A DNA stretch of 42,359 bases from Chlamydiota bacterium (GTDB lineage: Bacteria > Chlamydiota > Chlamydiia > Chlamydiales > FEN-1388), in the NCBI GenBank assembly GCA_013287775.1, contig JABDDE010000012.1, positions 1-42,359 on the forward strand. The letters are read 5' to 3'. The number at the start of each line of letters is the position of its first letter. Position 1 is the stretch's first letter. The notes under the pieces are model-generated. The model did not search any database, was not told the DNA's origin, and saw only the letters and a program-made list of their open reading frames with translations. The position numbers were made by a program, and so were the translations under genes. This document shows positions 9,080 to 19,134 of the stretch, in pieces.

Positions 9080-9228
9080 TGGGTGTCGCTGCTACCGCAG
9101 CTCTATTTTTATTTCATGATCCACAACCCCACGTTCCTTCGATCGCACGCAATGCGTACGCTCTTCAGTCACGCGGGGCTAATGAATTCCACCGCTACCG
9201 CGGTGGGGTCCATATTGGTCACAACGTG
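9080..9228 (+). repeat. Modular GC-rich element, copy A
   Basis: gtgtcgctgctaccgcagctc … ccccacgtt … cacgcggggctaatgaattccaccgctaccgcggtggggtcc shared with 23853-23985 and rc of 17938-18090. Confidence 0.85.
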
Positions 9229-9256
9229 ATAAGGCTCTATGCTTAGAGTCACGATA

Positions 9257-9286
9257 TTGACAATTAAAATAATAATTATATATAAT
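9257..9286 (+). promoter_or_regulatory. sigma70-like promoter (TTGACA-18-TATAAT)
   Basis: Exact -35 and -10 consensus, 18-bp spacer, ~80 nt upstream of ATG 9365. Confidence 0.7.
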
Positions 9287-9364
9287 GGTCATAGAGGCAA
9301 GTATAGAAAGTAGCTTGCCTTTCATAGTTATTAATTTTATTAAACAATAATTAAGGAGGTAATT

Positions 9365-9820
9365 ATGACAATGATGCCACCGCCAGTAACAGGCGTATCA
9401 GGCGGCCCTGGAGGCCCGCCGAGTATAACAGGCTTAACACACCCAACAGGCATAGGCCCTCCACCATCAAGCCCACCGCCACTCAGTCCAGAATTGCAAG
9501 AGGATCTTGATAATTTAACGGAACGCGCTGAGGCTATTGACGAGATTGTAACAGATGCAACCACAGTTGTAGCTCAAATAACCACATTACAAGCGAATGC
9601 ACCACCTGTAACAGTTAAAAAAGCATACAAAGAATACACTCACCAGCTGCACGAGCTTGAAGAACACTATGACCGTCTACAAGCAAGATACGATAAGAAA
9701 GTGGATCACTTTGACGATAAAGCAGGTGATTTTGTGTCAGATGGAGGTCCATCAGCAGATGTACCAACCATTGATCCTTTCCCAACACTTCCAGGGTCAG
9801 GAATGCTGGGTCTTTGCTAG
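9365..9820 (+). CDS. Hypothetical protein, Pro/Gly-rich N-terminus plus predicted coiled-coil
   Basis: SD aaggagg, consensus promoter upstream; MTMMPPPVTGVSGGPGGPPS… then charged helical region. Confidence 0.7.
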   Translation: MTMMPPPVTGVSGGPGGPPSITGLTHPTGIGPPPSSPPPLSPELQEDLDNLTERAEAIDEIVTDATTVVAQITTLQANAPPVTVKKAYKEYTHQLHELEEHYDRLQARYDKKVDHFDDKAGDFVSDGGPSADVPTIDPFPTLPGSGMLGLC

Positions 9821-9860
9821 GCCTTGTTGCCATAATCATGCAGCTGCATAGCCTGTATGA

Positions 9861-11027
9861 TTATGGATTATTTAGTAGGCGCACGAGTCTCTTAGGATGT
9901 GAACGGGTGTGGACTTGCGTCTGACATGTGCGGCGGTTTTTCTTTACAAGCTCTCTCACATGCTTGGGAAGGGGCTTACTCAGGAGAAGGTCCGTAGCAA
10001 TAAGCGCCTCTGTGTAACGCTCAGTCCCATATGCTGCGAGGGAGTATTCTAAAAGCATGTCATACTCGTATATCCATGCTTCTACCAGTAAATAATCCTT
10101 TGAAAATGAAATACTCAGCCCAAGTCTGGCCGCTTCATATGCTGCATTATAATCACCATGTTTGCGACAATAGCATGCCAAGTAGCACAAAGGTTCGCTG
10201 CGTGATGGACGGTACTTGAATGCCTTATAATAACTCTTCTTAATAATCTGTGGATCCATCTCGAGCTTCTCTTGCACTCTCGCTATCTGTAGCAGCGAAA
10301 TGAATACTTCCTCAGCCCAGCCACCCATCATTGTTCTTTGTGTATAGTATTTTAGCGCAAGCTTATGTTTGCCTTCCCAATTATACGTTTGCGCAAGGTA
10401 AAAGACATGTCGGGAATTGTTCGGTTCCTTGCGCACAGCTGCTCTGAGAATAGCCACATCCCTTGCAAATCTCTCTGGATCCTTGGCTCTTGCCCCATCA
10501 GTGTGCCTGATAGTATAGATATTCTCAAGAGTGTCATGTGTTTTCGCCTCAGGACACATGATTGCCTCATGGAGGGCGCCTTTCCATTGCCAGTCGAGTT
10601 GTGTATTCACTAATTTCACTTCATGGTATTTGACCCCTGATATCTTCGTGACAACATAATATAAATCCTTGTTCAATACAGGCATCACAAAACGCTTTGT
10701 TGGCTCTAGCACATCGTCAGCATCAATGAGAAGTAAATAGGTGCCCTTATCTTTTGCAAGCTCGAGCGCAATATTTCGATTATGAGCAAAGTCTACCCAC
10801 GGATGCTCATGAAGCTCTCCAGGGATATCTTTCATATATTTCTTAATAATGTCTTGCGTGCCATCTGTTGACCCCGTATCGACAATCACCCAATATTGAA
10901 TAAATGGCTTAACAGACTCTAAGCAACGCCGAATAACTGCACTTTCATTCTTCACAATCATGTTCAGGCAGATTTTTTGACCTCTTTTACGATGAGAAGA
11001 TTGCTTTTGTGATTGTTTTTTCTTCAT
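9861..11027 (-). CDS. Glycosyltransferase family 2 with TPR-like C-terminal region
   Basis: ICLNMIVKNESAVIRRCLESVKPFIQYWVIVDTGSTDGTQDIIKKY … LLLIDADDVLEP. Confidence 0.85.
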   Translation of the reverse strand: MKKKQSQKQSSHRKRGQKICLNMIVKNESAVIRRCLESVKPFIQYWVIVDTGSTDGTQDIIKKYMKDIPGELHEHPWVDFAHNRNIALELAKDKGTYLLLIDADDVLEPTKRFVMPVLNKDLYYVVTKISGVKYHEVKLVNTQLDWQWKGALHEAIMCPEAKTHDTLENIYTIRHTDGARAKDPERFARDVAILRAAVRKEPNNSRHVFYLAQTYNWEGKHKLALKYYTQRTMMGGWAEEVFISLLQIARVQEKLEMDPQIIKKSYYKAFKYRPSRSEPLCYLACYCRKHGDYNAAYEAARLGLSISFSKDYLLVEAWIYEYDMLLEYSLAAYGTERYTEALIATDLLLSKPLPKHVRELVKKNRRTCQTQVHTRSHPKRLVRLLNNP

Positions 11028-11177
11028 AACGTCAAGTTATGTATGTTTCACAAAATTTGCAAGAAGAGAAATGCAAGATACGTTATAATAGGCATAATTT
11101 TTCATGGCAAGCATCTTGTATTGTCATGTGTTCATTCTACTGCCCCGAGCGCAGCGAGTGGGCAGCAAAATAAACAA

Positions 11178-14100
11178 ATGACCATTACCCTCAAAAATGT
11201 GCGCGTGCACAACTTAAAATCGGTCAATCTCACCCTCGAAAAAGGCAGCCTTATCTGCTTTACAGGGGTGTCTGGCTCTGGCAAATCATCGCTTGCCTTC
11301 GATACTCTTTATATTGAAGGGCAAAGAAGATATGTCGAGTCCCTCTCCCAGCATGTGCGCCGTTTTCTGGGTGAGCTCCCAAAACCCGACCTCGATAGCA
11401 TCACAGGCATTACCCCAACTATTTCTATTGAACAAAAAACCAGCGGCAAAAATCCTCGCTCTACTGTCGGCACCATCACGGAAATCTATGATTACCTGCG
11501 TGTACTCTATGCGCGAGCAGGGATCGCCTACTGCCCTGTCAGCCATGAGCGTGTCAGCGCACGATCTCGAGATGATATTATCAGCGAGGTTCAAAAAACA
11601 CCCCCACCTGCCAAGCTCATTATCCTAGCCCCTTACCTGTCTGGAAAAAAAGGTGAGCTTCTCGACGACTTCGAGGCGATAGCGAAAAAGGGATTTACTA
11701 GAGTTCGTCTCGATGGCACCATACAGCTCCTTACAGATACACCCAAGCTCGAAAAGATGAAATCCCATGATCTCGATATCGTGGTCGATAGAATTGATAT
11801 ATCAGGCACACAAAGCCGAGAGCGCATCGCTGAATCCATAACCTATGCTCTCGAAATCGGGCAAAACCGCTGCCTCGTGCTCGACTATGACACTCGGAGC
11901 GAAACCCTCTACTCTACCACTGCCTACTCCCCTCAATCAGGCCTCTCCTACCCCCCGCTTGACCCCCAAGATTTCTCCTTTAACAGCCCTCAGGGTATGT
12001 GCCCTGAATGCCAAGGTCTTGGAATCAAACATGAGTATGTTTTAGATCGAATCATTGATCCCAATAAAAGCATTGCTGAGGATTGCTGTTCGATTGCAAG
12101 CTCCTATAAGACCGTACGCTACGGTAATATTTATGACAACTTAGCCCGCATATATGGCTTTAGTGTGCATACGCCCTGGAATAAACTCTCTGACGAGGCA
12201 AAAAAGGTGTTTTTGCATGGGACAGAGCGCAAATGGACCCGTATGCACTTTGTCCACCCTGTAACGGGGGCAATGTGGAATGATATTGTATGGTGGCGCG
12301 GCGCCCTCAATGAAGCGTACGACCGCTATCAGAAGGCCAAAAGCGATGGATACAAGCGCAAGCAAGAAGCCCTCATGCAGGGTGGGATCTGCTATGCATG
12401 TAAAGGCGCACGCATTAAACCCTATCCTGCGGCATGTGAGTTTCATAAGAAGACCATCCATGAGCTGACCGAGATGCCCATTGGCGAGGTGCTCACCTTT
12501 TTAGAATCCATTATCCTCACTGAGCAAGAAGAGCTGCTTGCAAAAGAGCTCCTGCGTGAAGTAAAGACACGCCTTTCCTTTTTAGTAAACGTAGGCCTCG
12601 ACTACTTGCAACTGAGCCGCACCCAGCCCACTCTCTCTGGAGGAGAGTCGCAGCGTGTGCGCCTTGCCTCTCAGATTGGCAGCGGCCTTGTTGGCATTAC
12701 CTACGTCCTTGATGAGCCATCCATAGGACTCCACCCAGTAGATAATGAAAAGCTCATCGCCTCACTCAAAGGCCTTCGCGATAAAAACAACACCGTTATC
12801 GTCGTTGAGCATGATGAAGAGACCATTTGTGCTGCTGACCATATCGTCGATTTTGGACCCAAAGCTGGCCTTCATGGCGGCCAGATTATCTTTTCTGGCC
12901 CCCTTTCAGGGCTATTAAAGAATAAAGAATCACTGACTGCAGCCTTTCTTTCAGGTCGTAGATCCATCCCTACCTACGCGCCACGGCAGGCTGCGAATGA
13001 ATTTTTGACACTTACCGGCGCACGCCATAATAACGTCCATAATGCAGTGCTGCAGATTCCCCTCTCGCGCTTTGTCGCCGTAACCGGCGTCTCAGGCTCT
13101 GGCAAGTCATCGCTCCTCTTAGAAACACTCTATCCAGCTCTTGCCAATAAGCTTATGAATGCGGACCTACGTGGAGGCAGTTTTGATGCGATTGAAAATA
13201 TCAAGGCAATCGATAAGGTCATTGAAATAGATCAATCTCCTATTGGGAGAACCCCTCGATCCAATCCAGCCACCTATGTGGGCGTCTTCGATGAAATACG
13301 AGCACTCTATGCAAAGCTGCCACAAGCGGCGGCCTTAGGATATAAAGCCGGGCGTTTTAGCTTCAATGTACAAGAGGGCTCTTGTCCGGAGTGCCATGGC
13401 ATGGGACTTATAAAGGTCGACATGGACTTTCTTGAAGAGGCATGGATTGAATGCTCAGTATGCCATGGGCTTCGTTTCGATGAAGAAACCCTCGCTATTC
13501 GCTATAAAGAAAAAAACATTCATGATGTCCTGGAAATGTCCATCCAGGAAGCGATCTCCCACTTTGAACACATCCCACACATTGTTTCTAAACTTCGCAC
13601 CCTCGAGCGCGTTGGCCTCGACTATATGAAACTCGGCCAATCCTCTACCACCCTCTCTGGAGGCGAAGCACAACGCATCAAGCTCGCTCGAGAACTCTGC
13701 CGCCCCGCAACAGGCAAAACCCTATACCTGCTCGATGAGCCCACCACAGGGCTCCATTTTTATGACCTTACACACCTCCTTGAAGTACTCCACGCACTTG
13801 TTGATAAAGGCAATACTGTAGTTGTTATAGAACACAACATGGATTTAGTAAAAACTGCCGATTGGATTATAGATATGGGGCCATCGAGTGGGAAACAGGG
13901 AGGAAAAATTATTGCTACAGGAACTGTGGCCCAAATCGCTCAAGAGCCGAGTGCTACTGGGAAAGCGCTCAAAGCACATCTTGAGAAAAGGGGCGTCGTA
14001 GCAAAAAAACCACAAAAGAGAAAATTACTTTCACAAAATCATGAAATTGTGGTCTCCAATGCAGCACAAAACAACTTGCAGCATGTTGATGTGCAAATTC

Positions 14101-16796
14101 CTCGAGGTATGCTATGTGCTGTTACGGGGCCATCTGGTTCTGGGAAAAGCTCCCTTGCCTTTGAGACCATATATGCGACAGGGCAAAGGCGTTATGTGGA
14201 ATCACTCTCCCCCTATATTCGCCAGTTTGTCAAACAATGTCCTAAACCTAAGGTAGATGACATTCAGGGGCTTACTCCCAGTGTTGCCATTGAACAGCGC
14301 CTTCATGCGACCAATCCACGAAGTACGGTAGGGACGATGACAGAGATCTATGACTACCTTCGCATCCTCTATTCACGAATTGGTATTCCCCACTGTCCCC
14401 AAACAGGCTATGAAATTCGTGCTATCAGCAAAGAACATGTTGTTGAAAAAATACTCTCCTTCCCTGCCAACGAAAAACTGCATATCCTTGCCCCTCTCGA
14501 AATCAAGCGTGCCGAAACACCAAGCGCCATCTTTGCTAAATGGCGTGAGCGCGGTTTTCTGCGTGTGCGGCTGAACAGCGTCTTTTATGAACTCAACGAG
14601 GATACTATTCCCTATGATCCCAAACGCAAAAACGAACTGTTTTTAGTGGTCGATCGTGTAGTCGTGGGCCCTGCCATGAAAATGCGCCTCTTTGAGGCGG
14701 TGCAGACGGCTGCGTCTATTGGCAATAATAAAGTCACCGTTATGAGGCCAGAGGGGGATGTCTTTTTTAACCTCTCCTTTGCTGTAGTGGAGACGGGGCA
14801 ATCCTACCCTGAAATCACGCCTCATAGCTTTGCCTTCAACACACCTCTTGGCATGTGCCCTGACTGCCAGGGTCTTGGCTATCAGGTTGGCTTTGATATA
14901 CGTACGCTCTTTCAAGATATCACAGTCAAGGAGCTCCTCTCCACCCTTTCTGGCAGCGAATGTAGTGCATCCAATGTGCGCTTTTTTGAACAAGTGATGA
15001 AGGATTTTGACATTGATCCCAAGACAATTCTCTCAAAACTGCCTGAGGCAAAAAAACACATCCTCTTCAATGGCTCTCAAAAGCCGCTACCTTCCGGTAT
15101 AGTATGGCTGGGTTTTAATGAAGGGATTACCCGTGCTATTCAGTTCACCCACGAAGGGGAAGACAGGATTCCTGAGGAGTGGCTGGAAGCTATGCGTCAG
15201 GCCGAATGCCCCTCTTGTCATGGCGATCGACTCAACCCTTTGGCTCGCGCAGTAACGCTGAGCGGCACATCTATTGTCCAGGCATGCAGGCTGTCGATCG
15301 AGAAAATGATATCTTTTTTGGAGGGTATAGCCCCTCAAGTACAGGGCGATATTGCCCTCAAAGAGGTCTACGATGAATGCCATATGCGTCTTACCTTCTT
15401 AGACACCATTGGGCTTGGATACCTAGATCTTTGGCGAGGGGCAGCGACACTCAGCGGCGGCGAAGCCGAGCGTGTACGACTTGCCAAACAAATAGGCAGT
15501 GGCTTGACAGAGGTGCTCTATGTGCTCGATGAGCCAACTATAGGGCTCCATCCGCATGATACCCATACCCTCATGAAAGCCCTCAAAAAACTCCTTGAAC
15601 TCGGTAACACCCTCCTTGTCGTCGAACATGACCCGCAACTTATTGCCATGGCAGATAGAGTTATTGAGCTCGGCCCAGGCTCTGGCAAGCATGGCGGCCA
15701 TATCATGCATACAGGCACTCCCAAAGAGCTCATGGAAACAGAGGGCTCACTCACTGGTAAATACTTACTACCTCAAAAGGTGCCTCAGAAGGTGTTTGCA
15801 ACTAAAAAGGAAAAGACAAAAAAACGAAAACAAGAAATGCTGTCGATTCGCGATGTCACCTGCTATAACCTAAACTCCTTTTCAGTGGATATACCGCTGC
15901 ATGGCTTTGTCTGCCTTACAGGAGTCTCTGGATCCGGAAAGTCTACCCTCCTCTACGAAGTCATCCAAAAAGACTTTGAGAGTGGAAAATTAAATAATAC
16001 AGATATTGCAAAAACCATCATAATAGATCAAAGGCCTATAGGCAATACACTGCGCTCAGACGTTGCGACGTACATAGACGTACTGACACCTATGCGATCG
16101 TTTTTTGCAGCACTTCCTGAAGCACGCATCCATGGACTACAACCCAAGCACTTTAGTTGCTACCATCGTAGTGGCATGTGCACTACCTGTTGGGGGCTTG
16201 GATACAAAAAAGTTACCATGCACTTCTTGCCACCCGTGAAGATCAGCTGTCCTGACTGTAAGGGGCTTCGCTTAAACAAGTTGAGCCTTTCTGTGCATTA
16301 CCAAAACAAGAATTTGGGAGAGATTTTACAACTGACTGTAGAAGAGGCAAGAACACTTTTTGTAAATCATCCGCGTATTGTGCATCTCTTGGATGTATTG
16401 ATTTCTGTTGGCCTCGGCTATCTTACTTTGGGGCAGGAAATGCATACCCTCTCTGGGGGCGAGGCGCAGCGTATGAAGTTTTCTTATGAGATTTCCAAAC
16501 GAGCCAAAGGGCATACCCTCTATCTTATTGATGAGCCGACAACAGGGCTTCATGGCCAAGAAGTGGAAAAGATCATTGCCTGTCTTGTCAAGCTTGTGCA
16601 TCAAGGCCATTCGGTGATTGCCATTGAACATAATCTCGACTTTATTGCGGCAGCAGAGCATATTATTGATCTTGGCCCCGGCGCTGGTGACAAGGGCGGC
16701 AAAATTGTCTGTCAGGGCTCTCTGGATGAGATTCTGCAGAATAAAACCTCTCTTACTGCGAGGTATCTACGGCAACGATTATTCCCTGAGCTATAG
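11178..16796 (+). CDS. uvrA: UvrABC excinuclease subunit A, tandem-fused double-length form (1872 aa)
   Basis: Likely start ATG 11178 ([18 protein letters not shown]); four Walker A (G[VP]SGSGKS[ST]L), four LSGGE signatures, four DEP[ST][IT]GLH Walker B, CxxC zinc motifs in both halves. Confidence 0.97.
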   Translation: MTITLKNVRVHNLKSVNLTLEKGSLICFTGVSGSGKSSLAFDTLYIEGQRRYVESLSQHVRRFLGELPKPDLDSITGITPTISIEQKTSGKNPRSTVGTITEIYDYLRVLYARAGIAYCPVSHERVSARSRDDIISEVQKTPPPAKLIILAPYLSGKKGELLDDFEAIAKKGFTRVRLDGTIQLLTDTPKLEKMKSHDLDIVVDRIDISGTQSRERIAESITYALEIGQNRCLVLDYDTRSETLYSTTAYSPQSGLSYPPLDPQDFSFNSPQGMCPECQGLGIKHEYVLDRIIDPNKSIAEDCCSIASSYKTVRYGNIYDNLARIYGFSVHTPWNKLSDEAKKVFLHGTERKWTRMHFVHPVTGAMWNDIVWWRGALNEAYDRYQKAKSDGYKRKQEALMQGGICYACKGARIKPYPAACEFHKKTIHELTEMPIGEVLTFLESIILTEQEELLAKELLREVKTRLSFLVNVGLDYLQLSRTQPTLSGGESQRVRLASQIGSGLVGITYVLDEPSIGLHPVDNEKLIASLKGLRDKNNTVIVVEHDEETICAADHIVDFGPKAGLHGGQIIFSGPLSGLLKNKESLTAAFLSGRRSIPTYAPRQAANEFLTLTGARHNNVHNAVLQIPLSRFVAVTGVSGSGKSSLLLETLYPALANKLMNADLRGGSFDAIENIKAIDKVIEIDQSPIGRTPRSNPATYVGVFDEIRALYAKLPQAAALGYKAGRFSFNVQEGSCPECHGMGLIKVDMDFLEEAWIECSVCHGLRFDEETLAIRYKEKNIHDVLEMSIQEAISHFEHIPHIVSKLRTLERVGLDYMKLGQSSTTLSGGEAQRIKLARELCRPATGKTLYLLDEPTTGLHFYDLTHLLEVLHALVDKGNTVVVIEHNMDLVKTADWIIDMGPSSGKQGGKIIATGTVAQIAQEPSATGKALKAHLEKRGVVAKKPQKRKLLSQNHEIVVSNAAQNNLQHVDVQIPRGMLCAVTGPSGSGKSSLAFETIYATGQRRYVESLSPYIRQFVKQCPKPKVDDIQGLTPSVAIEQRLHATNPRSTVGTMTEIYDYLRILYSRIGIPHCPQTGYEIRAISKEHVVEKILSFPANEKLHILAPLEIKRAETPSAIFAKWRERGFLRVRLNSVFYELNEDTIPYDPKRKNELFLVVDRVVVGPAMKMRLFEAVQTAASIGNNKVTVMRPEGDVFFNLSFAVVETGQSYPEITPHSFAFNTPLGMCPDCQGLGYQVGFDIRTLFQDITVKELLSTLSGSECSASNVRFFEQVMKDFDIDPKTILSKLPEAKKHILFNGSQKPLPSGIVWLGFNEGITRAIQFTHEGEDRIPEEWLEAMRQAECPSCHGDRLNPLARAVTLSGTSIVQACRLSIEKMISFLEGIAPQVQGDIALKEVYDECHMRLTFLDTIGLGYLDLWRGAATLSGGEAERVRLAKQIGSGLTEVLYVLDEPTIGLHPHDTHTLMKALKKLLELGNTLLVVEHDPQLIAMADRVIELGPGSGKHGGHIMHTGTPKELMETEGSLTGKYLLPQKVPQKVFATKKEKTKKRKQEMLSIRDVTCYNLNSFSVDIPLHGFVCLTGVSGSGKSTLLYEVIQKDFESGKLNNTDIAKTIIIDQRPIGNTLRSDVATYIDVLTPMRSFFAALPEARIHGLQPKHFSCYHRSGMCTTCWGLGYKKVTMHFLPPVKISCPDCKGLRLNKLSLSVHYQNKNLGEILQLTVEEARTLFVNHPRIVHLLDVLISVGLGYLTLGQEMHTLSGGEAQRMKFSYEISKRAKGHTLYLIDEPTTGLHGQEVEKIIACLVKLVHQGHSVIAIEHNLDFIAAAEHIIDLGPGAGDKGGKIVCQGSLDEILQNKTSLTARYLRQRLFPEL

Positions 16797-16810
16797 CTCA
16801 GGGAATAATC
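16777..16810. repeat. Perfect 34-bp palindrome spanning the uvrA stop codon
   Basis: GATTATTCCCTGAGCTATAGCTCAGGGAATAATC equals its reverse complement. Confidence 0.95.
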
Positions 16811-16825
16811 GAAAAATCCGAATTT

Positions 16826-17079
16826 AACCCAGGGCGTTGCCCTGGGCTGTTGCAATTGTTGCCCTTCAGGCAACATGTGGGGTCATCATTTAACCCAGGG
16901 CGTTGCCCTGGGCTATTGCAATTGTTGCCCTTCAGGCAACATGTGGGGGTCATCATTTAACCCAGGGCGTTGCCCTAGGCTGTTGCTATTGTTGCCCTTC
17001 AGGCAACATGTGGGGTCATCATTTAACCCAGGGCGTTGCCCTGGGCTGTTGCAATTGTTGCCCTTCAGGCAACATGTGG
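16826..17079 (+). repeat. ~3.9 tandem copies of a 66/67-bp unit, each with two hairpins
   Basis: aacccagggcgttgccctgggctgttgcaattgttgcccttcaggcaacatgtggggtcatcattt repeated at 16826, 16892, 16959, 17025. Confidence 0.95.
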
Positions 17080-17224
17080 AACATCTTCTCGTTATTTGCA
17101 AACCTCCTGCAGTCACTGCATGGCTACCAATGGGCGCAAAATCCAGTTGGATTTTGCGCCCGTAGCCAAAACCGTCTGTACACAATATGGCGCTGTAGGC
17201 TGCAGCGCACTTGTTGCTACTGTC

Positions 17225-17827
17225 TTATGTTGTTGTAGAACTGTTGAGTGCTGTCTGGATCTGCTGCTTCAGAGCTTCGGTGAAGTTTATTAATTGTGGT
17301 TGATTTTCCACATGACTCATCAATCTATTCATAATTGATTGAAGATTTCTGAGAGCTCTTGCTTGGTTCCTATTCAGGTTAAGGTTAACGTGAAGATCCT
17401 GATCGCTCACTCCTAAATTTATTCCATAAAATAAATTTGAAATATTTTCTCTTGCGTCTTTTTACTTTGTTTCATTTTGAGTTTTGCCTACTCTCCATAT
17501 CCTATCACCACATATCCCGTGAACGATCCACATAAAGAAACGTGTCAATATATTCTTTTCTGGTTTTTTTGTAATGGTAATTGTGGGGCCGGGAGGATTG
17601 CGAGAAGATATGACAGTCTCGTATGAAGGAATATTGCTTGCAGATATAAGAATGTTGTCTGCAACTCGATTGATAAGATTTTCATTATTATCTGAATTAA
17701 TTGCATTTCGATCTGATTCATTTAAAGTCGCGTTGAGCATATCATTATATATACTCACTAATTGATTTGAGTAACCTATAAAATGTTCTGGCGGTCTCAG
17801 AACTCCACTCTCAGGGCCTCTTGACAT
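17225..17827 (-). pseudogene. Hypothetical gene with one in-frame TAA (17462-17464), or two adjacent ORFs
   Basis: ORFs 17462-17827 and 17225-17410 are in the same frame; the 17 intervening codons after TAA are open; SD aaaggagg upstream of ATG 17827. Confidence 0.6.
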
Positions 17828-17937
17828 AACACCTCCTTTATGTTTAATTTTATTTTATAACTTCATCTTACCATATATACCATAAAAATAAAAATATTTT
17901 TTAATATTTGATGATCTCATGTTCTGCAAACCTCCGA

Positions 17938-18090
17938 TGGATCCCGCCACGGTAGTGGCGGTAAGTGGTTAGCCCCGCGTGGAGCGAAGGCGAGCATGGC
18001 GAGCCTGAGCGGAACGTGGGGTCGATCCCCCAGCGCGAAGCGCTGGGGGATCGCAACGGCGCAATTGAGCTGCGGTAGCAGCGACACCCA
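17938..18090 (-). repeat. Modular GC-rich element, copy C (inverted)
   Basis: rc contains tgggtgtcgctgctaccgcagctc, ccccacgttc, cacgcggggctaa; internal hairpin GATCCCCCAGCGCGAAGCGCTGGGGGATC. Confidence 0.85.
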
Positions 18091-18225
18091 TTTGTGTTTG
18101 ACATACGCAATGCAAATACGGAATTTATTGATTGTTCCCCTGGTCTTCATGCCGCGAAGCGACATTGAAGACCGGGGAAACAATCAAAAATCACATACTG
18201 CAATTACTATGCTTGATTTTTTTAT

Positions 18226-18299
18226 GCAATTACTATGCAATTACTAGCCTACAATTACTAGCCTACAATTACTAGCCTACAATTACTAGCAATTACTAG
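18226..18299 (+). repeat. Short tandem repeats of caattactagccta (~14 bp)
   Basis: caattactagcctacaattactagcctacaattactagcctacaattactag…. Confidence 0.9.
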
Positions 18300-18301
18300 C
18301 C

Positions 18302-18331
18302 TTGACAATATATATTTCTTTGTGGTACAAT
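18302..18331 (+). promoter_or_regulatory. sigma70-like promoter (TTGACA-18-TACAAT)
   Basis: ~50 nt upstream of ATG 18380. Confidence 0.6.
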
Positions 18332-18379
18332 TGAGTTAAATTTTTATAATTTAATATATAAAATGAGGTAAAATATAAT

Positions 18380-19093
18380 ATGTATATAACAGGTAGCTAT
18401 AATGGCGATCTGATGCTGGCTATAGCAAATAGCCTTATAGAGATCGGCAACAGCACAGCATCATTGTATTCAGAAGCGACTTCACCATCGTCTTCAGAAG
18501 CAACTTCGTCATCATCTTCAGAAATGACTTCACCATCGTATTCAACAGAAGCGACTTCGTCATCGTATTCAGCAGAAGCGACTTCGTCATCGTATTCAGC
18601 AGAAGCGACTTCGTCATCGTATTCAGCAGAAACGACTTCGTCATCGTATTCAGCAGAAGCGACTTCGTCATCGTATTCAGCAGAAGCGACTTCATCATCG
18701 TATTCAGCAGAAACAACTTCGTCATTATCTTCAGAAACGACTTCGTCATCGTATTCAGCAGAAGCGACTTCATCATCGTATTCAGCAGAAACAACTTCGT
18801 CATCGTGTTCAGAAACGACTTCGTCATCATCTTCAGAAACGACTTCGTCATCGTATTCAGCAGAAACGACTTCGTCATCATCTTCAGCAGCAGAGGCTGC
18901 GCCAGCACCTGCGGTGCAAGAGGCTGCGCCAGCACCTGCGGTGCAAGAGGCTGCGCCAGCACCTGCGGTGCAAGAGGCTCCGCGGGTACGCACTCCGTTT
19001 ACTGGATATAATAATTGCACACACCATTCGCCATTCCATGTCGGGCCTGCTAATTGTCCCTGCTGGTATTGCACTGGGTATGGAGTAAGTTAA
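18380..19093 (+). CDS. Ser/Thr-rich repeat protein with Cys-rich C-terminus
   Basis: 16 units of [A/T/M]TSSSYSAE-type 8-9 aa plus 3 x EAAPAPAVQ; C-term CTHHSPFHVGPANCPCWYCTGYGVS; promoter upstream. Confidence 0.7.
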   Translation: MYITGSYNGDLMLAIANSLIEIGNSTASLYSEATSPSSSEATSSSSSEMTSPSYSTEATSSSYSAEATSSSYSAEATSSSYSAETTSSSYSAEATSSSYSAEATSSSYSAETTSSLSSETTSSSYSAEATSSSYSAETTSSSCSETTSSSSSETTSSSYSAETTSSSSSAAEAAPAPAVQEAAPAPAVQEAAPAPAVQEAPRVRTPFTGYNNCTHHSPFHVGPANCPCWYCTGYGVS

Positions 19094-19134
19094 GTTAATT
19101 TTTTAATTTTATTTTAATTAAGGAGTATATAATA

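Noticed and set aside
8914-9246. 110-aa ORF
   Set aside because: Composed of tandem hairpins and the modular repeat element; repeated peptide KRVKLPRF is a hairpin artefact.
16826-17079. Possible CRISPR array
   Set aside because: No unique spacers: the whole 66-bp unit is repeated, and no cas genes are in the window.
16875-17293. Several overlapping ORFs (e.g. 96, 111, 90 aa)
   Set aside because: They are translations of the 66-bp tandem array, with no start context or protein-like composition.
18397-19074. Antisense 225-aa and 175-aa ORFs opposite the Ser-rich repeat gene
   Set aside because: Open frames follow from the 27-bp repeat having no stops in several frames; promoter and start context support the + strand.
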